Shown: positions 50,943 to 59,751 of the stretch, piece by piece
How the letters are laid out: each line of letters starts with the position of its first letter
How positions within the stretch are numbered: the stretch's first letter is position 1
NCBI GenBank assembly: GCA_965218865.1
Contig: CBDCME010000065.1
Span: 1 to 64,000, forward strand
DNA length: 64,000 nucleotides
Origin: CBDCME01 sp965218865
GTDB lineage: Bacteria; Pseudomonadota; Alphaproteobacteria; JAAXGF01
Reading direction: 5' to 3'
Notes under the pieces: model-generated
What the model was told of the DNA's origin: nothing
The model's input: only the letters and a program-made list of their open reading frames with translations
Databases searched by the model: none
Program-made: the position numbers and the translations under genes

Positions 50943-51665
50943 ATGACCGTCGGTTTTCTCGTTCTCGGTATCGGACTTTTTGTGGCGGCGTTGTTGTTTG
51001 CCCGCTGGTTTTCCTCGGCCGATCCGGCCGTTCTCGCCCGGGCTCTCAAGTGGGCGGCGGTGATATTGGGCGCTTTGGTCGTGGGATTTTTGGTGGTGAC
51101 CGGGCGGGCCGGACCGGCGATCGCGCTTCTCGGTGCCGCGCTCATGCTCTACAGAGGTTTGCGCGGCCTTCCATTTCAGTCGGGCTTGAGCGCCGGCAGC
51201 CGCGCGCAACCCGCGGCGGGCCAGACCTCGCAGGTGGAGACCGAATACCTTCGAATGCAACTCGATCACGACTCCGGGGATACTCAGGGTACCGTGCTCA
51301 AGGGTGCCTTCGCCGGTCGCGAACTCAACGATCTCGACCTCGAGGCGTTGCTCACGCTATATGAAGAAATTCTTCGCTCCGACGAGCAGTCGGCCCGGTT
51401 GCTCGAATCCTTTCTTGAGCGCGGTCCCCATGACCGTTGGCGGGAGGCGCTTGATACGCGCCGGAAGGCGGCGTCGTCCTCTGTGAAGGGCCAGATGACC
51501 CGCGCGGAAGCTTGCGAAATCCTCGGTGTCGGAGCGGATGCTTCGGTAACGGAAATTAAGGCGGCTCACCGCCGTCTCATGAGCGTTAATCATCCCGACC
51601 GAGGAGGTTCCGGCTACTTGGCTGCGAAAATCAACTTGGCCAAGGAAGTCCTTTTGGGTACTTGA
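50943..51665 (+). CDS. Membrane-anchored DnaJ-domain protein
   Basis: 240 residues. Two or three N-terminal spans (VGFLVLGIGLFVAALLFARW, WAAVILGALVVGFLVV, AIALLGAALMLYRGL), a linker (QPAAGQTSQVETEYLRMQLD) and a C-terminal J domain: EACEILGVGADASVTEIKAA, then HRRLMSVNHPDRGGSGYLAA with the HPD motif needed to stimulate DnaK. A short middle segment (DLDLEALLTLYEEIL) is helical. Same unit as the VWA-like gene. TIM14- or DjlA-like topology: J domain in the cytoplasm. Confidence 0.85.
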   Translation: MTVGFLVLGIGLFVAALLFARWFSSADPAVLARALKWAAVILGALVVGFLVVTGRAGPAIALLGAALMLYRGLRGLPFQSGLSAGSRAQPAAGQTSQVETEYLRMQLDHDSGDTQGTVLKGAFAGRELNDLDLEALLTLYEEILRSDEQSARLLESFLERGPHDRWREALDTRRKAASSSVKGQMTRAEACEILGVGADASVTEIKAAHRRLMSVNHPDRGGSGYLAAKINLAKEVLLGT

Positions 51666-51829
51666 GACGCGCCGATCGGGGGATCTCGCGCGAGCGCAAG
51701 GAATCAGCGCGGAGTTAACACGTTTCACGACATTTTTCCGCGAGTACGCTAGTATCCACACGTTTTCGCCTTGCTGATTGATCGGATGCGGGGGCCGTTC
51801 GGCGATCCCCGCGGGTTCGGCGGCCTGGG

Positions 51830-52708
51830 ATGGGGAGCATGGGACGAGGAATCCGTACGGCCGTATTTCCGGTTGCCGGTTTGGGAACGCGATTCCTGCC
51901 GGCCACGAAGGCCATGCCCAAGGAAATGCTCACCGTGGTCGACCGGCCGTTGATCCAGTACGCCGTCGAGGAGGCGCGGGCGGCCGGCGTCGAGCGCTTT
52001 GTCTTTGTTACCGGTCGCGGGAAGTCCGCGATCGAGGATCACTTCGACCATTCCTTCGAACTTCACGAGACCCTTGTTGCCCGGGGTAAGGATGCCGAGA
52101 TCGAATCGATCGCCGAATCGTTATCCGCGCCCGGTGAAGCGATCTACACGCGCCAGCAGCAGCCCCTGGGTCTCGGGCACGCAATTTGGTGCGCCCGGGG
52201 CATTGTCGGGGAGGAACCGTTTGCGGTATTACTGGCCGACGATCTCGTGCTTTCGGAAACGCCATGTCTCAAACAGTTGATAGACGTCCATGTCGAAACC
52301 CGTGGGAACGTCGTCGCGGTAATGAACGTGCCTAGGGAAGATACGCGGCGGTACGGTGTTCTCGATGTCGGCGAGGACGACGGGCGTTTGGCCGAAGTGG
52401 CGGGGCTGGTCGAGAAGCCTGCGCCCGAGGAGGCGCCCTCGACTCTGTCGATCATCGGCCGCTACGTGCTCCTGCCCCAAGTATTTAGCCACCTGGAACG
52501 TCACGATCGAGGGGCTGGCGGTGAAATACAAATTACCGACGCGCTCGCGCGCATGATCGGCGAAGCGCCGTTTCACGGGCTGCGGTTCGAGGGCGAGCGC
52601 TTCGATTGCGGCGATAAGATCGGTTTCCTTCGGGCCAACATCGCCTTTGCGCTTGCCCGCGCCGATACGCACGACGCGGTGCGAGCATTTCTGCGCGACC
52701 GTTCATAA
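51830..52708 (+). CDS. galU: UTP-glucose-1-phosphate uridylyltransferase
   Basis: Makes UDP-glucose from UTP and glucose-1-phosphate. 292 residues. Seen: nucleotide-binding TAVFPVAGLGTRFLPATKAM, FVTGRGKSAIEDHFD, QQQPLGLGHAIWCARGIVG, FAVLLADDLVLSE and the C-terminal FDCGDKIGFLRANIAFAL. The start at 51830 (MGSMGRGIRT) has no strong site; an ATG at 51839 is equally likely. It is followed after 45 bases by ugd, so the pair supplies UDP-glucuronate for exopolysaccharide or lipopolysaccharide. Confidence 0.94.
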   Translation: MGSMGRGIRTAVFPVAGLGTRFLPATKAMPKEMLTVVDRPLIQYAVEEARAAGVERFVFVTGRGKSAIEDHFDHSFELHETLVARGKDAEIESIAESLSAPGEAIYTRQQQPLGLGHAIWCARGIVGEEPFAVLLADDLVLSETPCLKQLIDVHVETRGNVVAVMNVPREDTRRYGVLDVGEDDGRLAEVAGLVEKPAPEEAPSTLSIIGRYVLLPQVFSHLERHDRGAGGEIQITDALARMIGEAPFHGLRFEGERFDCGDKIGFLRANIAFALARADTHDAVRAFLRDRS

Positions 52709-52753
52709 CCCCGGTCGTTATCCCGTTTTTCCCAACAGCCGAATCGAAGAACC

Positions 52754-54091
52754 ATGCACATTGCGATGATCGGTACCGGATACGTGGGAATCGTTTCCGG
52801 CGTTTGTTTCTCGGAGTTCGGTGTCGACGTCGTTTGTGTCGACAAGGACAAGGATCGGATCGCCCGCTTGAGGCGCGGGGAGATTCCGATTTACGAACCT
52901 GGCCTCGACGCCCTGTTGGCGAGTAATACTCGGGCCGGCAGGTTGTCGTTCGACACCGATACCGCCGCCGCGGTGAAAACGGCCGACGCCGTTTTCATTG
53001 CCGTTGGCACGCCGTCCCGTCGGGGGGAGGGGCATGCGGACTTGAGGTACGTTCACGCCGCCGCGGCGGAAATCGCCGAGGCGCTCAACGGTTACACGGT
53101 CGTGGTGACCAAATCGACGGTGCCCGTGGGAACTGGCCGACAAGTCGAACGGATCATGCGCGAGCTTCGACCCGACGCCGAATTCGACATCGCCTCGAAT
53201 CCCGAGTTCTTGCGAGAGGGTTCGGCGATCAACGATTTCATGCGCCCGGACCGGGTGATCGTGGGCACCGAGGCTCCCCGCGCGCGGGGTGTCCTTTCCG
53301 CCCTTTACCGACCCTTGTTTCTGATCGAGACACCGGTCCTCTTTACGACCCTCGAAACCGCGGAACTCACGAAGTACGCTTGCAACAGCTTTCTGGCGAC
53401 GAAGATTACCTTCATCAACGAGGTTGCTAATTTGTGCGAGCATGTCGGCGCCGATGTCCACGATGTTGCCAAGGGAATCGGACTCGACGGGCGTATCGGT
53501 CGAAAATTTCTCCATCCGGGTCCCGGATACGGCGGCAGCTGTTTCCCGAAGGACACCGTGGCCTTTGTTCGCACGGCCCAGGAGCACGGTTCCCCTTTGC
53601 GAATCGTGGAGGCTGTCGTTTCCGTCAACGACCAGCGCAAGCACGAGATGGTGGACAAAATCGTGGCGGCATGCGGTGGTTCCCTGACCGACAAGACGGT
53701 CGCGGTCCTCGGCCTCACCTTCAAGCCGAACACCGATGATATGCGCGAGGCGCCCAGCCTCGTCATCGTTCCTGGTCTGCAGGCCGCCGGCGCTTTGGTT
53801 AGGGCCTTCGACCCCGAGGGCATGGACGAGGCCAAGGGATTGTTGAGAGACGTCGAGTGGTGCGCGGATGCCTATTCCGCTATGGAGGGCTCGGACGCCC
53901 TGGTCATCCTTACCGAATGGAATGAGTTCCGGGCCCTCGATCTCCCGCGCGTGAAATCTTGTCTTCGAATGCCGATCGTCATCGATCTGCGCAACGTTTA
54001 CGAGCCGGCGGAAATGTTGGGGTTGGGATTCCACTATGTTTCGATCGGCCGGGGAACGACTCCCCCCATCCCGCCCAAGGGTGACGATTGA
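52754..54091 (+). CDS. ugd: UDP-glucose 6-dehydrogenase
   Basis: Oxidises UDP-glucose twice to UDP-glucuronate with NAD. 445 residues. N-terminal Rossmann: MHIAMIGTGYVGIVSGVCFS, then FIAVGTPSRRGEGHADLRYV and VTKSTVPVGTGRQVE. Catalytic centre: GPGYGGSCFPKDTVAFVRTA with the active-site Cys. C-terminal domain: VAVLGLTFKPNTDDMREAPS and ALVILTEWNEFRALDL. Starts 45 bases after galU, with which it probably forms an operon. It has a short Pro-rich tail (TTPPIPPKGDD). Confidence 0.95.
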   Translation: MHIAMIGTGYVGIVSGVCFSEFGVDVVCVDKDKDRIARLRRGEIPIYEPGLDALLASNTRAGRLSFDTDTAAAVKTADAVFIAVGTPSRRGEGHADLRYVHAAAAEIAEALNGYTVVVTKSTVPVGTGRQVERIMRELRPDAEFDIASNPEFLREGSAINDFMRPDRVIVGTEAPRARGVLSALYRPLFLIETPVLFTTLETAELTKYACNSFLATKITFINEVANLCEHVGADVHDVAKGIGLDGRIGRKFLHPGPGYGGSCFPKDTVAFVRTAQEHGSPLRIVEAVVSVNDQRKHEMVDKIVAACGGSLTDKTVAVLGLTFKPNTDDMREAPSLVIVPGLQAAGALVRAFDPEGMDEAKGLLRDVEWCADAYSAMEGSDALVILTEWNEFRALDLPRVKSCLRMPIVIDLRNVYEPAEMLGLGFHYVSIGRGTTPPIPPKGDD

Positions 54092-54185
54092 GGGGCAAGC
54101 ACCGGCCGCGAGGTTCTCCGTGTGTCGGCCGCGGCGCGAGGCCTTCGACGAGGCGGGGCGGCTCGAGAACGATTTTAGCCAACGC

Positions 54186-54294
54186 CTAGTGCATCGACCC
54201 AAACGGAGGCGACAGCCGAAGTTTGGAAAGTTGATGCATCAACAAAGGCTTGGTGCACAGGGGCGTGAACGAAGTGAATGCGCCGGTGCACTAG
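54186..54294. mobile_element. MITE-like element, copy 2
   Basis: 109 bp bounded by CTAG at each end, inverted relative to copy 1 (27128-27236) and nearly identical. It contains a 14-bp perfect palindrome, GTTGATGCATCAAC. No coding capacity. It lies between ugd and a lipoprotein gene on the other strand. Confidence 0.78.
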
Positions 54295-54351
54295 GTCAAG
54301 GCGGAATCGAACCCCCGGACTTTCGCGAAACAACGGCGCGGCGCCGCCTGC

Positions 54352-54894
54352 TCAATTCGTCGCCAAGTCCTCCGGACGCACGATCGTCGGTCCCAGGTTT
54401 TCGGCGACCTCGCGCGCATCGAACGCCTTGCTGTCGTCTTCCGGTTTGTCGCCTTGGTAAATTTGGATTTCCGCCAAAGCCGTATACGTGACGACCGGCG
54501 TCGTCGTGGTGCCAAGGTAGCCATCGAACGGCGGGTTGCCGAAGCGCGGAAAGTTACTGAAATGGTTATCGCTATGGGTCGAGTGGTAGCGTACCAGGCG
54601 CTCGGTGTCGGCCTCGACGACGACGAAGTAATCCTTGCCGTTCGCGAGCGTGATTTCGGCGGCGCGGTAAAGCACGTAGTTCTCGACCGTCTCCCGCGAG
54701 GTCAGGGAATTCGCCGAAAAAGATATCCGGTAGTGGTTGGACTCGATCGCCTGATCCCTGAACCCCCTGCCGTTCGCCGCCTGCCGGTAAGGCGTCTGCG
54801 TGGCGCAGGCGTTAAGAATAATAGCCGCGAGAACGACCATCACGGAGACGATGGCGCCGCGCGGAGTCGTGGCCCGGAATTTCTCTGATCTCAT
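54352..54894 (-). CDS. Lipoprotein of the CC0125/CC1285 type
   Basis: 180 residues. Basic N-terminus MRSEKFRATTPRGAIVSVMV, hydrophobic VVLAAIILNAC (lipobox with Cys), then CATQTPYRQA. The core GFRDQAIESNHYRISFSANS followed by VENYVLYRAAEITLANGKDY and FVVVEADTE matches a lipoprotein family common in alphaproteobacteria, role unknown. A variable middle and GDKPEDDSKAFDAREVAENL follow. The ATG at 54894 has AAGG close by; the longer frame to 55053 has no site. Confidence 0.75.
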   Translation of the reverse strand: MRSEKFRATTPRGAIVSVMVVLAAIILNACATQTPYRQAANGRGFRDQAIESNHYRISFSANSLTSRETVENYVLYRAAEITLANGKDYFVVVEADTERLVRYHSTHSDNHFSNFPRFGNPPFDGYLGTTTTPVVTYTALAEIQIYQGDKPEDDSKAFDAREVAENLGPTIVRPEDLATN

Positions 54895-55101
54895 CCTTGG
54901 CTCGAACGGTTGAGGATACGGGTATCCCTTATGTTGTCGTCGCCTGCGCTCGGCACAAGTGAACGAGACGGGAACGGTCGGAGTCGAGTCCGGATGAGAA
55001 GGTTGCGAGATTGCGGTGCCTGGCCTGGCGGTGGAAAAAACGAGCCGGACCAACTACGGTAGTTCAAGCCAATTTCGACCGCTCAACCCCAGCAATCAGA
55101 C

Positions 55102-55365
55102 CTAAGAAGGCGGGCCTCCCGACGGAGAGTCTTGACCCACTGCGGACTCCGAAGAGTACGTGAAACGACGGTCCCGGTGGACGCGCTCTGGTGGGATCGG
55201 GAGCGGGCTGTCACGCCCCCGCCGTGGTACGTTTTCCCTGAGCGGAGAAGCGCCGCTTGCGCCATCGGGCGCACAAAAATCGCGCTGCATGTCGATGACC
55301 AGTAAGGCATTGTTTTGCGGGCGAAATTGGAAAGCCCTTCCGTGTCTGCAGGCGACTTCGATCAT
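55102..55365 (-). pseudogene. Isochorismatase-like cysteine hydrolase, N-terminal remnant
   Basis: The frame starting at 55365 overlaps the end of the ABC ATPase gene and reads MIEVACRHGRAFQFRPQNNA then LLVIDMQRDFCAPDGASG, the first strand and catalytic Asp of isochorismatase-fold hydrolases. After about 40 residues it turns into Pro/Arg-rich sequence (RDSPLPIPPERVHRDRRF) and stops, without the Lys and nucleophilic Cys expected later. Probably the last gene of the transport operon, cut or frameshifted. Confidence 0.6.
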
Positions 55366-56150
55366 GCCGGGGGGTGTCCGGTATGCAGGTACGCGATGGC
55401 CTTGCCACGAAGGGCACTGAATTCGGGATCCAATTTTAATTCCGTTCGCCGGGGCCGCGGCAAATCGATCGGAAAATCGGCGATGATCCTCCCCGGGTGC
55501 GCGCGCATTACGAGCATTCGATCCGCCAGAAACACGGCCTCTTCCACGTCATGAGTCACGAACAGTACGGTGGTTCGATGTTCATCGCAGAGCCTGAGCA
55601 GCAATTCCTGCATCTGCTCTCGTGTCTGGGCATCGAGGGCGCCGAATGGTTCGTCCATGAGCAGCACCCGCGGTTGATGAACGAGGGCGCGGGCAATCGC
55701 GGCGCGCTGACGCATCCCGCCGGACAATTGCTTCGGGTAGACGTCCTTGAAATTCGAGAGACCGACGACGTCGATCAGCTCGTGGGCACGGTCCCGGGCG
55801 GCGCAAATATCAGACGGCGTTCCCTTGTTAGCCCGCAGTCCAATGCCGAATTCGACATTGCCTCGAACGGTCAACCAGGGAAACAGACAATCCCGTTGAA
55901 ATACCATCCCCCGGTCGGTTCCAGAACCCGTGATCAATTTGTTTTCCAGGAGGAGCTCGCCCCGTGTCGGTTGGTCCAGACCGGCGATTAGCATCAGTAA
56001 CGTGCTCTTGCCGCAGCCCGAAGGGCCGACGATGCACACGAACTCGCCGCCGGCAACCTCGAATCCGACCCTCTCGATGGCGACGATGGGACCGGCCTTG
56101 GTTTCGAAATCCTTCCCCGCGCCGCGAACTTTCAAAAGGACGTCGTTCAT
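55362..56150 (-). CDS. ABC transporter ATP-binding protein (nitrate/sulfonate/taurine type)
   Basis: 262 residues. Walker A CIVGPSGCGKSTLLMLIAGL, Q-loop GMVFQRDCLFPWLTV, signature KQLSGGMRQRAAIARALVHQ, Walker B VLLMDEPFGALDAQTREQMQ and switch His in TVLFVTHDVEEAVFLAD. The ATG at 56150 shares a base with the stop of the permease gene (TGATG), so the two are translationally coupled; the longer frame to 56411 only overlaps the permease. Energises uptake by the permease at 56150-56959 and the binding protein at 57567-58586. Confidence 0.93.
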   Translation of the reverse strand: MNDVLLKVRGAGKDFETKAGPIVAIERVGFEVAGGEFVCIVGPSGCGKSTLLMLIAGLDQPTRGELLLENKLITGSGTDRGMVFQRDCLFPWLTVRGNVEFGIGLRANKGTPSDICAARDRAHELIDVVGLSNFKDVYPKQLSGGMRQRAAIARALVHQPRVLLMDEPFGALDAQTREQMQELLLRLCDEHRTTVLFVTHDVEEAVFLADRMLVMRAHPGRIIADFPIDLPRPRRTELKLDPEFSALRGKAIAYLHTGHPPA

Positions 56151-56959
56151 CAGGATCTCACCTTTTCCTCGGCCCAGGGGAACAATTTTCGCTGCACGTA
56201 GCGAAAGGCAAGGTCGGAAGTGACCCCCAGTCCGCCGATAAAGAACAGGTACAGGAAGATGATATCGACCCGGATGAAGCGCTGAGATTTCAAGATTCGA
56301 TAACCGAGACCCTCGTTTGCCGCCACCATCTCCGCCACCACCAGATAGGTCCAGGCCCATCCGAGATTGAGCCTCAGGACGTCGAAAATGCCGGGCAGCG
56401 ACGACCGCCAAATGACTTTCGTGAAAAGTTCGCGCGGGTGCGCGCCGAGCGCCATTGCCGCCCGAATCAATTCCGCCGAGGTCTGTTTAGTGGCGTCGGC
56501 GACCATCAACACCATCTGCACGACCGCACCGATAAATATGACCAGCACCTTGGTCGTTTCACCGATACCGGTGTAGAGAATCAAGAGCGGAATGAACGCT
56601 GGTACCGGCATATATCGGAGGAACCCCAGAAGTGGCTCGATAATGGCCTCGAATACACGGATGTTGCCCGCCAACATCCCCAACGGAATGGCAACAGCAG
56701 TGGCAACAAGAAACCCGAACCAGATCCGAAAATTACTGATCAGAAGATCCGCCACGAGGACATCGTGTTCGTACATCTCGACTGCGGCCAAGCCGACGCG
56801 GGTGGGCGTCGGTAGGAAAATGGGTGAGGCTAATTTCCCGTAGGAAAGCGAGCACCAGACAGCGATCAAGAAGGCGAAAACGATCGCCGTGGTCGTGCTA
56901 TACAGGCCCCTCGAAATCTCTCCGCGGAGAGCGAATAGTCCCGGACTCACCCGCTTCAC
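56150..56959 (-). CDS. ABC transporter permease (BPD_transp_1)
   Basis: 269 residues, about six membrane spans. Seen: FLPTPTRVGLAAVEMYEHDV, the second span ISNFRIWFGFLVATAVAIPL, EPLLGFLRYMPVPAFIPLLI, the EAA-like coupling loop ELIRAAMALGAHPRELFTKV and NLGWAWTYLVVAEMVAANEG near the end. It fits the SsuC/TauC class. A 50-base gap separates it from the deaminase gene upstream. Confidence 0.9.
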   Translation of the reverse strand: MKRVSPGLFALRGEISRGLYSTTTAIVFAFLIAVWCSLSYGKLASPIFLPTPTRVGLAAVEMYEHDVLVADLLISNFRIWFGFLVATAVAIPLGMLAGNIRVFEAIIEPLLGFLRYMPVPAFIPLLILYTGIGETTKVLVIFIGAVVQMVLMVADATKQTSAELIRAAMALGAHPRELFTKVIWRSSLPGIFDVLRLNLGWAWTYLVVAEMVAANEGLGYRILKSQRFIRVDIIFLYLFFIGGLGVTSDLAFRYVQRKLFPWAEEKVRS

Positions 56960-57010
56960 GATGCATTGACCCTTCGCAGAGACAAAAATCGGCAGTTGGG
57001 TTCCGCGGAA

Positions 57011-57496
57011 TCAGCTTTGTGAATTCGCCGCTTCACTGCGAATTTCGTCAAAAAGGTGAAGGCATTCTTCCCGAAGCACGCCGCTGATCAACTCGATCCG
57101 TGAGCCCGCGTGTTCATTCAACAGGCGCGCGGGAAAGGTCAGCTCCCGAACGGCCCCATGGGTGTACGCCGTCACCTCGTCCATCGTCGTGGCATAGACG
57201 ACCCGACTGACCCAGGCGAGCCACATCGCGGTGAAGCACATGGGACACGGCTCCGTCGTCGTGTAAACGGTGCATCCGGAAAGTTCGGGGCCGCGATCCC
57301 GGCACACCTGCTTGACGAGCATCGTTTCGGCGTGGCTCGAATTATCGCCGTCTCGCGCGACCGTATCATGGGTCCGACCCACGACCTCGCCGGCCCGATC
57401 GACGATGACGGCACCAAAGGGAAGTTCCCCCTCCCGCAGGGCCGCCCGACTCTCTTCCAGCGCCATGGCCATATAGGTTTCGTGCCGCGTTTGCAT
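57011..57496 (-). CDS. Nucleoside/base deaminase of the cytidine deaminase superfamily
   Basis: 161 residues, zinc-dependent deaminase. Zinc-site motifs SSHAETMLVKQVCRD (HAE) and TTEPCPMCFTAMWLAWV (PCPMC). The N-terminus MQTRHETYMAMALEESRAAL and ELPFGAVIVDRAGEV fit the guanine/tRNA-adenosine/cytosine deaminase group. The substrate cannot be read from sequence. Lying inside a substrate-binding/permease/ATPase operon, it probably acts on the transported compound, a nucleobase-like or amidine-type compound. Confidence 0.88.
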   Translation of the reverse strand: MQTRHETYMAMALEESRAALREGELPFGAVIVDRAGEVVGRTHDTVARDGDNSSHAETMLVKQVCRDRGPELSGCTVYTTTEPCPMCFTAMWLAWVSRVVYATTMDEVTAYTHGAVRELTFPARLLNEHAGSRIELISGVLREECLHLFDEIRSEAANSQS

Positions 57497-57566
57497 GGCT
57501 TGAGAAGATCGCTTAACGAAATTCTCGGCCGAGCCGATTCAGGGGCCTGCCTCGTTTAACCGGCAA

Positions 57567-58586
57567 TCAATTCGAAACAAAGCGTTCATCGACGAGACCG
57601 TCGATATCGAGTTTCGTCTCTATGAGGTCACGATCCTTGAGGAAAATTTCGATTTTCCTCAGCGTTTCCTTGGCGGTCGATGTGAAGATCCTCTTGTTGT
57701 CGGCCATGCTGTAAACATTGTCACCCGCAAGCATGCCCTGGATGTCTTCCGGGCTCGCTTCCAGCTTCTTTGTGAGGATCGCCTCGGCCTCGGCCGGTTG
57801 CTCGTTGAGGAGTTGAACGCCTCGATCCACGGCCCGTATGAAAGCCGCGACGTCGCTCGCCCGTTCCTTAAGGATTTCCTCGCGAACGACCACACCGTCC
57901 GAGATCAGGTTCTGGCCCTGCTCGTCGCCGGAGGAAAAGATTACTTTCCCTCCCCCGGACAATGCCCGGGTGACCCAGGGCTCCCACGTCACCGCCGCTT
58001 CGACTTGACCGGCAACGAATGCAGCCCCCCCGGCGTCGGGGCTCATGTCAACGATCTCAACGTCGGATTCGGTCAGTCCGGCGGCCTCCAGACCGATGAT
58101 AAGCAGGAAATGATTTACCTCCCCCACGGTGGTGGCGACGCGTTTCCCCTTGAGTCCGGCCATGTCGCTGATATCTGCCTGCGCGACCACCGCGTCGGCG
58201 CCGTTCGAGGCGTCGATCAAATAGACGACCTTGAGCGGGGCCGCTTGCTTCCCGGCGATAAGGGCGAGGTTGTACAAGGTCGTCACGTTCAAATCGAGCG
58301 CCCCGGCAATCAGCGGCGGCAACGAGTCCCCCGGGCCCGCGAAGGGCACAAACTCGATCTCGACCCCCTCTTCCTTGAAAAAGCCTTTGGCCTGGGCGAT
58401 AAACATGCCGGAGTATCCGATCCACTGATCGTGCCCAACCTTCAAGGGATCGCCCAAAGCCGGCGCCACGCCAAATCCCGCGACCATCATGAGCACGGCC
58501 ACGCCGCTTATGGCGGTGCGGACCGTTTTGGCCCGACCCGATGACCACGCCCTCATCAGCTGGTCTTTGATCCGCTTCGTTTCCAT
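57567..58586 (-). CDS. ABC transporter substrate-binding protein (NMT1/THI5/SsuA-like)
   Basis: 339 residues. Long basic leader then signal peptide (AISGVAVLMMVAGFGVAPAL, GDPLKVGHDQWIGY). The mature part has the NMT1-type GYSGMFIAQAKGFFKEEGVE, IEFVPFAGPGDSLPPLIAGA, LKGKRVATTVGEVNHFLL and AGQVEAAVTWEPWVTRAL. GGAGGATTGACG before the ATG at 58586 fixes the start. First gene of the operon (binding protein, deaminase, permease, ATPase, hydrolase remnant). Substrate unknown; this fold binds taurine, aliphatic sulfonates, pyrimidine-like thiamine precursors or similar small molecules. Confidence 0.9.
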   Translation of the reverse strand: METKRIKDQLMRAWSSGRAKTVRTAISGVAVLMMVAGFGVAPALGDPLKVGHDQWIGYSGMFIAQAKGFFKEEGVEIEFVPFAGPGDSLPPLIAGALDLNVTTLYNLALIAGKQAAPLKVVYLIDASNGADAVVAQADISDMAGLKGKRVATTVGEVNHFLLIIGLEAAGLTESDVEIVDMSPDAGGAAFVAGQVEAAVTWEPWVTRALSGGGKVIFSSGDEQGQNLISDGVVVREEILKERASDVAAFIRAVDRGVQLLNEQPAEAEAILTKKLEASPEDIQGMLAGDNVYSMADNKRIFTSTAKETLRKIEIFLKDRDLIETKLDIDGLVDERFVSN

Positions 58587-58779
58587 CGTCAATCCTCCCT
58601 GGGATATTGTGGAGCCGCTCGGTCTTCATCGACCGAAAATCGCCTCGCGTCTCATTAGGCGACAGGATAATCGCGATTCCGGTTCATGAAAACTCCCAAT
58701 ATTTTGGGGAATTATATATCGGTATTGACAAAGCCTAAAATATTCGCTACACTCCAATCATCGGCAACGGAGATTGGAA

Positions 58780-59751
58780 ATGACCAAGAAAGCCCCTGGA
58801 AAATCAAATCGTGAAGGCGTCACCGTCATGCAGTTAGCGGACATGTTTCCGACCGACGACGCGGCGCTGGCTTGGTTTGAAAGCAAGATTTGGCCGGATG
58901 GCCGCAAGTGCCCGCACTGCAAATCAAAGCGCACCTGCAAAGCCAGCCACGGCAATATGCCTTACTGGTGTTCCGATTGCCGGTCCTATTTCTCAATCAA
59001 AACCGGCTCAGTCATGCAGGGATCGCCCTTGCCCCTGCGCAAGTGGGTCTATGCCATCTACATGCACCTGACCAGCTTGAAGGGTGTATCGTCGATGAAG
59101 CTGCATCGGGACATCGGCGTTACTCAAAAGACGGCATGGTTCATGCTGCAACGTATCCGCAAAGCTTTCGAGCGCGACGACGACGAGCCGCCGTTTTCCG
59201 GCCCGGTGGAGATCGATGAGAGTTATTTCGGCGGTAAACGCAAGAACAAATCAAACACCGAGCGCAAGGCTTCCGAGGGACGCGGCCCCGTCGATATGAC
59301 GGCGGTTGTCGGGGCCAAGGACCGAGCCACCAAGAGGGTTGCGGCCAAGGTGGTAACGGACACCGACAAGGCCACGCTGCAAGGCTTCGTCGCCGATAAC
59401 GCGGAACCCAGCGCCACCGTCTACACCGATGACGCGGCGGCCTACGGAGGCATCCCTAACCCGCACGAGAGCGTCAAGCACTCGGTATCGGAATTCGTCT
59501 CAGGGATGGCACACACCAACGGGATTGAGAGCTTTTGGGCTATGCTCAAGCGGGCGCACAAAGGCGTTTATCACAAATTCTCGCCCAAGCACTTGAGCCG
59601 GTACATCGCCGAGTTCTCCGGGCGTCACAACATCCGCGAGAGCGGCACGCTGGCGCAAATGGACTCTCTAGCTTGCGGGATGCGGGGCAAGAGGCTGACC
59701 TACGCGACGCTGATCGCCGATAACGGGCTGGCTAGCGGTGCTCGGGCGTGA
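58780..59751 (+). CDS. IS1595-family transposase (second element)
   Basis: 323 residues. Zinc ribbon CPHCKSKRTCK and WCSDCRSYFSIKTGSVMQGS, HTH KLHRDIGVTQKTAWFMLQRI, catalytic VEIDESYFGGKRKN, VYTDDAAAYGGI and HTNGIESFWAMLKRAHKGVY. The end LIADNGLASGARA is as in the first element, from which it differs at many positions. GGAG before the ATG at 58780 fixes the start. Its stop overlaps the next gene (GTGA), so that gene is coupled to the transposase. Confidence 0.92.
   Translation: MTKKAPGKSNREGVTVMQLADMFPTDDAALAWFESKIWPDGRKCPHCKSKRTCKASHGNMPYWCSDCRSYFSIKTGSVMQGSPLPLRKWVYAIYMHLTSLKGVSSMKLHRDIGVTQKTAWFMLQRIRKAFERDDDEPPFSGPVEIDESYFGGKRKNKSNTERKASEGRGPVDMTAVVGAKDRATKRVAAKVVTDTDKATLQGFVADNAEPSATVYTDDAAAYGGIPNPHESVKHSVSEFVSGMAHTNGIESFWAMLKRAHKGVYHKFSPKHLSRYIAEFSGRHNIRESGTLAQMDSLACGMRGKRLTYATLIADNGLASGARA

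Noticed and set aside
54298..54330. tRNA-like 3' end (GGTTCGATTCC on the minus strand)
   Set aside because: The T-arm has a mismatch, and no anticodon or D-arm can be folded upstream; a chance match or a very old remnant.
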